From Deltaproteobacteria bacterium (GTDB lineage: Bacteria > Desulfobacterota > Desulfarculia > Adiutricales > JAGVGV01): a DNA stretch of 17,064 nucleotides. The DNA lies in the NCBI GenBank assembly GCA_020056895.1, contig JAGVGV010000192.1:1-17064 (forward strand), given 5' to 3'. This document shows positions 6,585-14,164 of the stretch, piece after piece; position 1 is the stretch's first letter; each line of letters starts with the position of its first letter. The notes beneath the pieces are model-generated. The model was not told the DNA's origin. It was given only the letters and a program-made list of their open reading frames with translations, and ran no database searches. The position numbers and the translations under genes are program-made.

Positions 6585-8999
6585 TCAAGCCTGTTTTTCT
6601 CCGTGCGAATTCAGGGCTTCGCGCACCTTGGCCGCCAGAGCCTGCATGGTAAAAGGTTTGGGAATGAATTTCACTCCTTCGTCCAGAACGCCATGGTGCG
6701 CGATCACATTAGCCGTGTACCCGGACATGAACAGATGATGAAGGCCCGGGCGGAGGGTCAGGAGTTTTTGGGCCAGCTCCCAGCCATTCATTTCCGGCAT
6801 GACCACATCGGTGATCAACAAATGAATCCCGTTCGGGTGGGTTCGGGCCAAATGTTCGGCTTCACCGGGCGTGACCGCGGCCAGAACCTGGTAGCCCAGA
6901 CGCTCGAGCATCCGGGCGGTCATGTTCAGGATCGCCGGTTCGTCTTCCACCAAAAGAATCGTTTCGCGGCCCCGGGGGATCATTTCCGCCTGGCTTTTGG
7001 CCGGCGAGGACGTAATTTCGACCGCATGGCGGGGCAGGTACAACCGGAATACCGCCCCCTGGCCCGGTTCGCTGTACACGTTCACGAACCCGTTGTTCTG
7101 CCGGGCGATGCCGTATACCGTGGCCAGCCCGAGCCCGGTTCCGCGGCCGGCCCCCTTGGTGGTGAAAAACGGTTCGAAAACATTGGCGATGGTTTCCTTG
7201 TTCATGCCGCAACCGTTGTCGCTGACCATCAAGCGGATATATTCTCCAGAAACCAGACCACTCAGGGCGGCCGAATAATCTTCGTCGATGACCACGTTTT
7301 CCGTTTCAATCGTCACCCGGCCCACCCCCGCGATGGCATCCCGGGCATTAACGCACAGGTTGGCCAGAATCTGGTCGATTTGCGAGGGGTCCATCCGGAT
7401 CGTCCACAGGTCCGGCCCCGGCCGCCAGACCAGGTCGATATCCTCGCCGATCAGCCGCTTAAGCATTTTCAGCATCCCGGACACGGTTTCATTCAAGTCC
7501 AGGGCTTTGGGGGCAATGGTCTGCTTGCGGGCAAAGGCCAGCAATTGCCGGGTCAGGTCGGCCGACCGGCCGGCGGCTTTGCGAATTTCCCTCAGATCGC
7601 CAAAAAGGAGATGCCCGGCATCGATTTTCATCAAGGCCAGATCCGTGTACCCCAGAATCACGCTGAGCATGTTGTTGAAATCGTGAGCCACGCCCCCAGC
7701 CAACCGGCCCACGGATTCCATTTTCTGGGCTTGCAGGAACTGAGCCTGCAGCCGCTCCCGCTCCTGTTCCGCCTTTTTCCGCTCGGTAATATCGTTAAAA
7801 ATATGAACGGACCCGGAATAGGCGCCGGCGGCATCGAGAATGGGGTCCACGGTGGCTTCGAACCATCGATCTTCGATCCGTAGTTCCAGCGTGGCCCGCC
7901 TGAGGTTCGCTTTCATTTTGCGATGCGGGCATTCGGGGATCGGCCCGGTCGTGCCGTGAACGATCTCCCAGCAATGTTTGCCGGCGAAGGTCCCTTCCGG
8001 ACACCGGAAAAAACGTTCGGCCACCTTGTTGAAACGGACGATGCGCTGTTCCTTATCGAGCAGCCAGATGGCGTCGTTGGCGGCATCGAAGGTGGTCTGC
8101 CATTCCCGCGCCACGCGCGAAAGGGCTTCTTCGGCCCGTTTTCTTTCCGTAACGTCGCGGCCGATAATGAGGAAATGGGTTACCCGTCCTTCGCGCCTGA
8201 TGGGCGTGGAATGGACGTCCACGGTGATGCGGCGCCCTTCCCGGCCCACGAATTCGGTTTCGTACCGGCGCCCCCGTTCATCGCCGACGGTTCGCTGGTC
8301 CTGCCGGGCCTTCAGGCTTTCCAATTGGTCGGGGGGAATAAAGGCGGCAATGTCCCGGCCGATGACTTCGGCCCGGTCCAGCCCGGTGAAATCCAGGCCG
8401 GTCTGGTTGACATATACGATCCGGCCGTCCAGATCGTGAAGCAGGATGATATCCCGCGACGTTTCCGCCAGCAGCCGATACTTTTCCTCCGATTCCCGAA
8501 GCGCCTCTTCGGCCCGCCGGCGAACCGAAAGTTCCCGCTCCAAATCCCGGGTCCGCTCGGAAACCAACCCCGCCAACTGCTCCATTTCCATCCGCTGATG
8601 CCGGTTGGCCGCCTTGACCTTGGCCATGGCACGAATCTGGGCGGTTAGCTCCACCTCGTCGAAGGGTTTGGAAAGAAAACCTTCGGCCCCCGCTTCCAAA
8701 GCCCGGACGCGGCTTTCCCGGTCGGTCTTCAGCGCCGTGAGGAACAGGATCGGAATCGTTTTCAGCCGCTCGCTTTCCTTCATTTTCCGGCAAACCGTGT
8801 ACCCATCCAAACCAGGCATGACGACATCCAAAAGAATCACGTCCGGATCTTCAGTCCGCGCCAAGTCCAGCCCCTGGGAACCATTCAGCGCGGTCAGAAC
8901 CCGAGTTCCGGGCAGCCGGTCCAGAACCACGGCTTTCAGCGAGGTGAGGTTGTCCCGGTTGTCGTCGATGGCCAGAATGGTTAGTTCACTGATCTCCAT
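6585..8999 (-). CDS. Soluble hybrid histidine kinase, REC-PAS-PAS-HisKA-HATPase-REC
   Basis: This 804-residue kinase has no membrane segment. The N-terminal receiver (about 6-125) has D12/D13, phosphoacceptor D58 and K111. A coiled coil (about 130-172) leads to PAS1 (about 173-285) and PAS2 (about 295-405); PAS2 carries C333, C343 and C357. HisKA has H439 (GGVAHDFNNML). The ATPase domain has N547/N551, DNGCGM (594-599) and GRGTGLGLA (618-626). The C-terminal receiver (about 678-795) has E685/D686, D731 and K781. I chose the ATG at 8999 because GGGAGG lies 7 nt before it and the protein then begins right at the receiver fold; a longer frame to 9071 would add 24 residues unlike any domain. The start overlaps the preceding kinase gene by 14 nt, which implies coupled translation. 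A receiver at each end suggests a phosphorelay input and output. Confidence 0.93.
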   Translation of the reverse strand: MEISELTILAIDDNRDNLTSLKAVVLDRLPGTRVLTALNGSQGLDLARTEDPDVILLDVVMPGLDGYTVCRKMKESERLKTIPILFLTALKTDRESRVRALEAGAEGFLSKPFDEVELTAQIRAMAKVKAANRHQRMEMEQLAGLVSERTRDLERELSVRRRAEEALRESEEKYRLLAETSRDIILLHDLDGRIVYVNQTGLDFTGLDRAEVIGRDIAAFIPPDQLESLKARQDQRTVGDERGRRYETEFVGREGRRITVDVHSTPIRREGRVTHFLIIGRDVTERKRAEEALSRVAREWQTTFDAANDAIWLLDKEQRIVRFNKVAERFFRCPEGTFAGKHCWEIVHGTTGPIPECPHRKMKANLRRATLELRIEDRWFEATVDPILDAAGAYSGSVHIFNDITERKKAEQERERLQAQFLQAQKMESVGRLAGGVAHDFNNMLSVILGYTDLALMKIDAGHLLFGDLREIRKAAGRSADLTRQLLAFARKQTIAPKALDLNETVSGMLKMLKRLIGEDIDLVWRPGPDLWTIRMDPSQIDQILANLCVNARDAIAGVGRVTIETENVVIDEDYSAALSGLVSGEYIRLMVSDNGCGMNKETIANVFEPFFTTKGAGRGTGLGLATVYGIARQNNGFVNVYSEPGQGAVFRLYLPRHAVEITSSPAKSQAEMIPRGRETILLVEDEPAILNMTARMLERLGYQVLAAVTPGEAEHLARTHPNGIHLLITDVVMPEMNGWELAQKLLTLRPGLHHLFMSGYTANVIAHHGVLDEGVKFIPKPFTMQALAAKVREALNSHGEKQA

Positions 9000-11900
9000 G
9001 GAGAACCTCCCGGAGGGTTTTTCGGAGCCGCTCTTCGTCCACCGGTTTGGACAGCCAGGCATTGAAGCCATGGGCCAAAGCCTTTTCCCGATCGCCTTTC
9101 ATGGCGCTGGCGGTCACGGCCACCACGGGAATGGCGTTCAAGGCCGGTTCGCTTCGGATCTCGGTCAAGGCCGCGAACCCATCCAGGACGGGTAGAACCA
9201 AGTCCATCAGAATCACATCGGGCCGTTCCCGCCGGGCCCAATCCACGGCCTCCCGGCCGTCGGCGGCCTCGATGAGAGCATAGTCCTCCTGAAGCAGGGC
9301 CCGCATGGTCCGCATATTATCGGGGTGGTCTTCCGCCACCAGAATCCGAAACTTTCCGGAGCGGGAACCCAGGATTTCGGACGGTTTGATTGAGGCCCCG
9401 GTTTCGACGGCCGGTCCGGCCGCTGGGGCGGTCGAGGGGGCGGCCGCGAGGGCTTGTGGGGTGACCATTTTGGCTACCGCCGCCAGCAGTTCGGCCCGGC
9501 TCACTCCGCCCTTCTGGATCAACTGATGGATGCGGTTCCCCTTGAGAACGCTCAGTTCCGCTTTGGTCACGTGCTTGGCGGTGAGGATCAGCACGGGCAG
9601 CCGGGCGCTTTTTTCGGACTCGCGGATGGCTTTCAGCACTTCAAAGCCGTCCATTTCCGGCATGGTCAGGTCCAGAATCACCGCGTCGGGTATGGCCAGA
9701 TCGATCATGGCCAGCGCTTCGTGGCCGCCTCGGGCCACCTGGACCTGGTACCCCTGACCGGCCAGAATGTCCGTCATCTGAATCACCGCCGGTTCACTGT
9801 CTTCCACCAACAGAAGGCAGTGGTTCCGGCCGGGATCCGGATAATTCCCATCGATGGCGGCCGCCGAACCCTTTTCCGTTCCGCTGCTTGCGGCGGAAGG
9901 AACTTCGGCCGGCGAAGAAACAAAAGGCTGCCTGAAGGTAAAGGTGGATCCTCGGCCGGGAGTACTTTCCACGGTGATCCCGCCCCCCAACAACCGGGCG
10001 TATTTCCGGGCAATGGCCAAGCCCAGGCCGGCGCCGCCGTATTTTTTGGAGGCCCGGTCGTCCACCTGGCGGAACTCATCGAAAATATAGGCGAACTGAT
10101 CGGCTTCAATGCCGATGCCGGTATCCTGGACCGCCACCTCGATCTCTCCGTTCACCCGCCGGGCCCGGACTTCCACCCAGCCGGAATCGGTGAATTTGAC
10201 GGCGTTGCCCACCAGATTCTGGAGGATGTGCCGAAGTTTATCGGGATCGGACACCAAGGGTTCCAGATGATTGTCCGTCCGCGATCGGAGTTCGATGCCT
10301 TTTTCCCCGGCCTGCGGTTCGACCATGGCCACGACTTCGGCCACCAGTTCGTCCAGGGAAAACGAGATGGCCTGAACGTCTTCGCGGCCAGCCTCGATGC
10401 GTGAAAGGTCCAGAATATTGTTGATCAAGGACAACAAATGCCGGCCGTTGCGCTCGATCACTTCCAGGAATCCGAATTCGTCTTCGGGAATTTTACCGGA
10501 GAGCCGGCGGCCGAGCACGCCCGACAGAGCGATTACCGAATTGAGCGGCGTGCGCAGTTCGTGACTCATATTGGAAAGAAAGGCGCTTTTCAGCCGGTTG
10601 GCTTCATTCACCTGGTTTTTTTGGGCTTCCAGTTCGGTGTTCATCAGCGTCAGTTCATTGGTCTGAATACCCAGTTCCTTTTTCTGTTCTTCCAATTCCC
10701 GGTTCTGGTGTTCGAGCCTTTGGGCCAGTTCCTGGATTTTCCGGTACCCTAAAACACCGTTCATCCGGGCGGTTAACGTCCCTTGAATGCCTGTCAGCAA
10801 CCGAATGGCCACGGGGTCGTATTCACGCAGGCCGGCCAGGGAGATCACCGCCACCGCTTCGTTTTCCGCCAGAAGCGGAATGGTGATGATTTCCCGGGGC
10901 CGAAAGGTTCCGCTCACGGCGGCGAAGGTGAAGGGTGTGTCTTCGGGAATGTTGGTGATCCGTCGAATTTGCCCCAAGACCAGGGCCGAACCGAATTCTC
11001 CTTCGGGCGACCGGGCGAAAAACGAGCCGCGGGCGTTCCCATCCAGCCCGATGGAGGTGTAATGCTCAAACGCGGTTTTGGCTGGATTCAAAAGGTACAC
11101 GGCCCCCACCTGGGAGCCCGTGTATTCCACCAGGGTTTTAAGCACTTCGCGGCAAAAGGACTCCAGTTCGGTTTCGCGAAGCATAACCTCGGCCAGCCGG
11201 GCGGCCTGGTCGCCGATGCGTGCTTCGGTCTCGATGGCCTCGGCCATGGTGTTGAACGCGGAAGCGGCCACGCCGAATTCGTTGCGGGAATCATAATCGC
11301 ACCGGACGCCCGTTTCCCCCTGGCGGAGCCGTTGGGCCGCCTCGTTCAATTGGTCAAGAGGGACGCGAATCAGGTTCCACAGGCCGTACCCGGCGGCCAG
11401 GGAGAGCACCAGAATCAGGGTTAGAATCGCCAGCAGCTGGTGCTCCAGCCCCGTCTTTTTTCCCGTGGCCGTCCGAAAGAGTTCATCGCCTTTGTTCCGG
11501 GCGTAATCATCGATTATTTGAATATACCGTAGGAGGTGGTCCCGATGGCGGCCAATGTCGCCGGAATCGTTCAGCCGGGCCATGGCTTCCTGTATTTTTC
11601 CGGCCCGGGCCAGATCGCGGTTCCCGGCGCGAAGGGAGACCCACTGGATGAAGGCTTCGTGAGCCGTTTCCACATCGGATCGAGGCCCCAGATAACGTTC
11701 GAACACGATTTCGAACTGCCGCTCGGCGTCGGCCTCCAGGACATTGGTTTTCGCGATGGCCTCCTGGATGTCCCGTTCATCTCCGGCCAGCAGCATGTTC
11801 CGGTATTCCAGGCGCATGGCCAGAACGTCGGTTTCTAGCCGGCCGATGGCCCGGCGGACCTTAAGCGGATGTTCGTACAGCGTTTCGGTCTGTCGCCAGA

Positions 11901-12021
11901 TTTGATCGGTCACATCCCAGGCCAAAATGGCCAAAGTCGCCACCAGCGCCAGGATCAGGCCCAGGCCCAGGCGCAATTGGATGCCGATGGAAAAATCTCT
12001 CAGTCTCATTTCCTTCACCAT
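8986..12021 (-). CDS. Membrane hybrid histidine kinase, 4HB-HAMP-GAF-HisKA-HATPase-REC-REC
   Basis: A 1011-residue kinase. Transmembrane helices at about 17-36 and 195-216 flank an all-helical periplasmic domain resembling the four-helix-bundle MCP ligand domain (TLYEHPLKVRRAI, 47-59). HAMP (about 216-268), GAF (about 280-425) and a coiled coil (428-480) follow. HisKA has H487 (SNMSHELRTP). HATPase has N602/N606, DTGIGI (633-638) and GGAGLGLAI (662-670). Two receivers follow: REC1 (about 734-852; D741, D784, T814, K837) and REC2 (about 891-1007; E897/D898, D940, K992), separated by an Ala/Pro-rich linker. All phosphotransfer residues are present. The ligand is unknown. The gene heads the run of three kinases and one regulator; the next kinase starts inside its last codons. 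A GGAGG lies about 13 nt before the ATG, inside a small hairpin. An alternative ATG is four codons in. Confidence 0.93.
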   Translation of the reverse strand: MVKEMRLRDFSIGIQLRLGLGLILALVATLAILAWDVTDQIWRQTETLYEHPLKVRRAIGRLETDVLAMRLEYRNMLLAGDERDIQEAIAKTNVLEADAERQFEIVFERYLGPRSDVETAHEAFIQWVSLRAGNRDLARAGKIQEAMARLNDSGDIGRHRDHLLRYIQIIDDYARNKGDELFRTATGKKTGLEHQLLAILTLILVLSLAAGYGLWNLIRVPLDQLNEAAQRLRQGETGVRCDYDSRNEFGVAASAFNTMAEAIETEARIGDQAARLAEVMLRETELESFCREVLKTLVEYTGSQVGAVYLLNPAKTAFEHYTSIGLDGNARGSFFARSPEGEFGSALVLGQIRRITNIPEDTPFTFAAVSGTFRPREIITIPLLAENEAVAVISLAGLREYDPVAIRLLTGIQGTLTARMNGVLGYRKIQELAQRLEHQNRELEEQKKELGIQTNELTLMNTELEAQKNQVNEANRLKSAFLSNMSHELRTPLNSVIALSGVLGRRLSGKIPEDEFGFLEVIERNGRHLLSLINNILDLSRIEAGREDVQAISFSLDELVAEVVAMVEPQAGEKGIELRSRTDNHLEPLVSDPDKLRHILQNLVGNAVKFTDSGWVEVRARRVNGEIEVAVQDTGIGIEADQFAYIFDEFRQVDDRASKKYGGAGLGLAIARKYARLLGGGITVESTPGRGSTFTFRQPFVSSPAEVPSAASSGTEKGSAAAIDGNYPDPGRNHCLLLVEDSEPAVIQMTDILAGQGYQVQVARGGHEALAMIDLAIPDAVILDLTMPEMDGFEVLKAIRESEKSARLPVLILTAKHVTKAELSVLKGNRIHQLIQKGGVSRAELLAAVAKMVTPQALAAAPSTAPAAGPAVETGASIKPSEILGSRSGKFRILVAEDHPDNMRTMRALLQEDYALIEAADGREAVDWARRERPDVILMDLVLPVLDGFAALTEIRSEPALNAIPVVAVTASAMKGDREKALAHGFNAWLSKPVDEERLRKTLREVLHGDQ

Positions 12022-12026
12022 TTCCG

Positions 12027-12041
12027 GGCGGAACCTCCGCC
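12027..12041 (-). promoter_or_regulatory. Hairpin enclosing the ribosome binding site of the membrane hybrid kinase
   Basis: Read leftward, GGCGGA-GGT-TCCGCC forms a 6-bp stem with a 3-nt loop, and the only good Shine-Dalgarno match (GGAGG) is in the stem and loop. It ends 5 nt before the ATG at 12021. If it folds, it would limit initiation. It is short and could be chance. Confidence 0.3.
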
Positions 12042-12064
12042 TTGGAAGGAATCAAAAATTTTTC

Positions 12065-12482
12065 ACCACGGAGGACACGGATAGGAAAGAAAGCCCATGC
12101 ACCCAATCCGTCCGTGCGGACCCTGGCTGATTGTTCCCGGCTTCGCTTCGTCATCCTCCCAAGCCCGGCCTCGTGGCCGGAAACCTAAAATTTTATGACC
12201 ACGGATGACACGGATGGCACGGATAAGAAAGAAAGCCCATGGCACCCAATCCGTCCGTGCGGACCCTGGCTGATTATTCCCGGCTTCGCTTCGTCATCCT
12301 CCCAAGCCCGGCTACGTGGCCGGAAACCTAAGATTTTATGACCACGGATGACACGGATGGCACGGATAGGAAAGAAAGCCCATGCACCCAATCCGTCCGT
12401 GCGGACCCTGGCTGATTGTTCCCGGCTTCGCCATTTTTTCCTCCCCAACCCGGCCTCGGGGTTGGGAGCCAAAAATTTGATA
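12065..12482. repeat. Three tandem copies of a 133-143 bp CACGGAT-type repeat
   Basis: Copies run 12065-12197 (133 bp), 12198-12340 (143 bp) and 12341-12482 (142 bp). Each begins ACCACGGA followed by one or more CACGGAT sub-repeats, then a conserved stretch around CACCCAATCCGTCCGTGCGG and GGCTTCGC. Copy 1 lacks one sub-repeat of about 10 bp. Copy 3 diverges in its last 55 bp. Copies 1 and 2 are nearly identical elsewhere, so the duplication is recent or homogenised. Apparent reading frames across it are repeat artefacts. The stretch 12042-12609 has no convincing gene. Confidence 0.9.
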
Positions 12483-12609
12483 ACCACGAAGGACCGGCGC
12501 ATCCACCACACGGATTTATCCGTGATATCCGTGTAATCCGTGGTTAAAAGTCTTGGGCTTCGCTTCGTCATCCTCACTGGTCCGACATGGAGGCCGTGGT
12601 GGAAGCCCT
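12483..12609. repeat. Degenerate fourth repeat copy with inverted CACGGAT units
   Basis: It opens ACCACGAAGGA like the other copies and contains CACGGAT-TT-ATCCGTG (12509-12524), a 7-bp inverted repeat, then two more ATCCGTG units (12527-12533, 12536-12542) in the opposite orientation to copies 1-3. The end, read as reverse complement, ACCACGGATTACACGGAT (12545-12528), matches the beginning of copy 1 (12065-12082) at 16 of 18 positions, so the array has terminal inverted repeats. A GGCTTCGCTTCGTCATCCTC block shared with copies 1 and 2 follows. Confidence 0.75.
12536..12547. repeat. 12-bp direct repeat flanking the GxxExxY gene (left copy)
   Basis: ATCCGTGGTTAA here is identical to 13041-13052 on the other side of the GxxExxY gene. 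The two copies are 505 bp apart. The right copy supplies the stop codon of the CheR gene. Confidence 0.7.
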
Positions 12610-13026
12610 TCACCTGACAACCCGCTTCCATTTCATCTGGGCGTATTTGAAGTTCAGTAGCAGCGCCAGCCTCAGCCCCGTAATGGCGAGGTACCCGGTC
12701 ATTTGAGCCAAATGGTTATCGTTGAACGATGTTACCACTTTCGTGTCCACCAAAACGAGATCGTCAATAATCAGGTCCGGTACCAACTTACCGATCGAGT
12801 ATCCTTTGTAAACTACATCGAATGCTTTTTGCTGGATGACTTGGTGACCCCGGGCCTTCAATTCGATCACCAACGCATTCTCATACAGTTTTTCATCAAG
12901 CCCTGGTTTCAGTTCATTCAGCACAGTCATGCCGGCGCCGATAATCCGCGCACTGGTATCCTCATGAACTAAGTTGTTCCCGCACTGGATGCCTTTACCG
13001 ATTTCTTCTTGAATTGAAAATTCCAT
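12610..13026 (-). CDS. GxxExxY-family protein (PDDEXK_3-like)
   Basis: A 138-residue protein of the GxxExxY family (TIGR04256/PF13366-type), function not established. The name-giving motif is G42-L-D-E45-K-L-Y48. A PD-(D/E)xK-like core follows: P83-D84, then D94-T-K96, then Q108 in AQMTGYL. Most relatives that I know have ExK, so D94 is a conservative substitution. The C-terminus LLLNFKYAQMKWKRVV is typical. I placed the start at 13026 (GGAA about 7 nt upstream); a longer frame to 13131 would run into the CheR gene on the same strand and lacks homology-like sequence. It starts 22 nt after the CheR stop, and is flanked by CACGGAT repeats and by a 12-bp direct repeat. Genes of this family often sit among such repeats, and this one may have arrived with them. 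Confidence 0.85.
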   Translation of the reverse strand: MEFSIQEEIGKGIQCGNNLVHEDTSARIIGAGMTVLNELKPGLDEKLYENALVIELKARGHQVIQQKAFDVVYKGYSIGKLVPDLIIDDLVLVDTKVVTSFNDNHLAQMTGYLAITGLRLALLLNFKYAQMKWKRVVR

Positions 13027-13040
13027 GGATTTTCCATACC

Positions 13041-13052
13041 ATCCGTGGTTAA
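13041..13052. repeat. 12-bp direct repeat flanking the GxxExxY gene (right copy)
   Basis: ATCCGTGGTTAA, identical to 12536-12547. Read leftward it is TTAACCACGGAT. The CheR stop codon (TAA, 13051-13049) falls inside it, so the repeat-borne segment starts at the very end of the CheR gene. Confidence 0.7.
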
Positions 13053-13900
13053 TCCCGTTTGAATACGTTGATGGCCGGTGCCACCGCGTGAAACCCGCCC
13101 AGGCTCTCCACCACCCACCGTTCCGTTTCACCCGTTACCAAATAGCCTCCCGGAGCCAGCCCGCGCCGCAATTTTTCCAAAATCCGGCGCCGCCCATCCG
13201 GCCGGTAATAAAGGAGCACGTTGCGGCACAAAACCAGATCGAAATCGCCGAAAATACTGCAAGGCGGGCAGGTGGTATCCGAATCGAGAAGATCGTAGAA
13301 CGAAAAATCCACTTGCGACCGGATTCCGGGGGCGATGGCGTACATCCCCCCTTCCCGCGTGAAGCATTCTTCCAAATGGCGCAGGCGGATATTTCCAAGG
13401 GCCGCGGTGTCGTACAACCCGGATCGGGCGGTCGCCAAATCCGGCTCGGATTGATCCGTGGCGAAAATACGGTACTTCGGAGGGGGATCCCGCTGGGCGG
13501 CCAGCCGGTCCAAAAGAACGGCCACGGACCAGGCTTCCTGACCGGCGGCGCATCCCGCCGACCAGACCCGAAGCTCGGTCCGGCCCGATTTTTCCTTTTC
13601 ATCCATCAGTTGCGGTAGAATCCGCTGTTCCAGCAGGGCGAACACAAGCGGATCCCTGAAAAATTCGGAGTATGTAACCAGGAGCGAACGATACAGCGCT
13701 TCCGCTTCAACTTGGTCAACCGCCAGCCGCTCCAGATAACCTCGGGCGCCTTCTCCGGGCCGAGCGTCCAAGCGTTTGGCCAGGGCTTTATATAGGAAGG
13801 ATTCATCGAAGGCGGAAACATACAAACCATGGATATCCCACATGGTTTTGGCCATTTCGGCCACTCGGTCCTCCTCCGGGGGGAAGCCCGTTTCCGCCAT
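13049..13900 (-). CDS. cheR: CheR-type SAM-dependent methyltransferase (orphan)
   Basis: A 283-residue protein with the CheR layout: a helical N-terminal domain (about 1-75), the linker motif YSEFFRDP (77-84), a SAM-binding loop VWSAGCAAGQEAWS (112-125), ATDQ (147-150) and CRNVLLYY (225-232). CheR enzymes methylate glutamates of chemoreceptors using S-adenosylmethionine. No chemoreceptor, CheB, CheA or CheW is in the window; the nearest plausible partner on the same strand is the membrane hybrid kinase, which has an MCP-like periplasmic domain but no recognisable methylation helices. I chose the ATG at 13900, which has AAAGGG about 8 nt upstream; a longer frame to 14008 adds 36 residues of non-conserved sequence beginning with TTG. 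Twin extended -10 elements lie about 150 bp upstream. Confidence 0.88.
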   Translation of the reverse strand: MAETGFPPEEDRVAEMAKTMWDIHGLYVSAFDESFLYKALAKRLDARPGEGARGYLERLAVDQVEAEALYRSLLVTYSEFFRDPLVFALLEQRILPQLMDEKEKSGRTELRVWSAGCAAGQEAWSVAVLLDRLAAQRDPPPKYRIFATDQSEPDLATARSGLYDTAALGNIRLRHLEECFTREGGMYAIAPGIRSQVDFSFYDLLDSDTTCPPCSIFGDFDLVLCRNVLLYYRPDGRRRILEKLRRGLAPGGYLVTGETERWVVESLGGFHAVAPAINVFKRD

Positions 13901-14047
13901 GATCGGCCCTTTCCCTTTCGGAAAAAAATCCTTCTTATGTTCAGGTGATTCCAAAGGACCAATGGAAAACCCGGGCGAATAGAACGATCTTCTCGCGCCT
14001 AACATCAAGTTGAGCCGCTTGGAACCGCTCCTGCGATCTATTTAACT

Positions 14048-14072
14048 ATTATAGCATACGTTGACTATTATA
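14048..14072 (-). promoter_or_regulatory. Two tandem extended -10 promoter elements upstream of cheR
   Basis: Read leftward, TGTTATAAT (box at 14072-14067) and TGCTATAAT (box at 14053-14048) are both perfect TATAAT hexamers preceded by TGN, the extended -10 form. They are part of a 14-bp direct repeat (14044-14057 and 14063-14076, two mismatches) with a 19-bp period. There is no good -35 box. The surroundings are AT-rich in an otherwise GC-rich window. They would start transcripts of about 140-160 nt before cheR. Confidence 0.5.
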
Positions 14073-14164
14073 ACATCCGGGCTGGCGCCGCGAGGTTTGG
14101 GCGGTATGAGCTTCCGACGCGAGCCGGTAAGGTAAAAAAAATGGGATTCGAAGAGATCGGGCGT

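Noticed and set aside
12065..12545. CRISPR array
   Set aside because: The units are 133-143 bp and near-identical throughout, with no alternation of short repeats and unique spacers, and no cas gene is present.
12185..12631. 148-codon minus-strand frame across the repeat array
   Set aside because: It is a read-through of the tandem repeats (phrases such as RVRTDGLGAWAFFP and FLSVPSVSSVV recur). Frames of this kind come from CACGGAT repeats and are not believable proteins.
13027..13131. N-terminal extension of the GxxExxY protein
   Set aside because: The extension would overlap the end of cheR on the same strand in another frame and translates to Trp/Arg-rich sequence unlike the family; ATG 13026 fits the family length.
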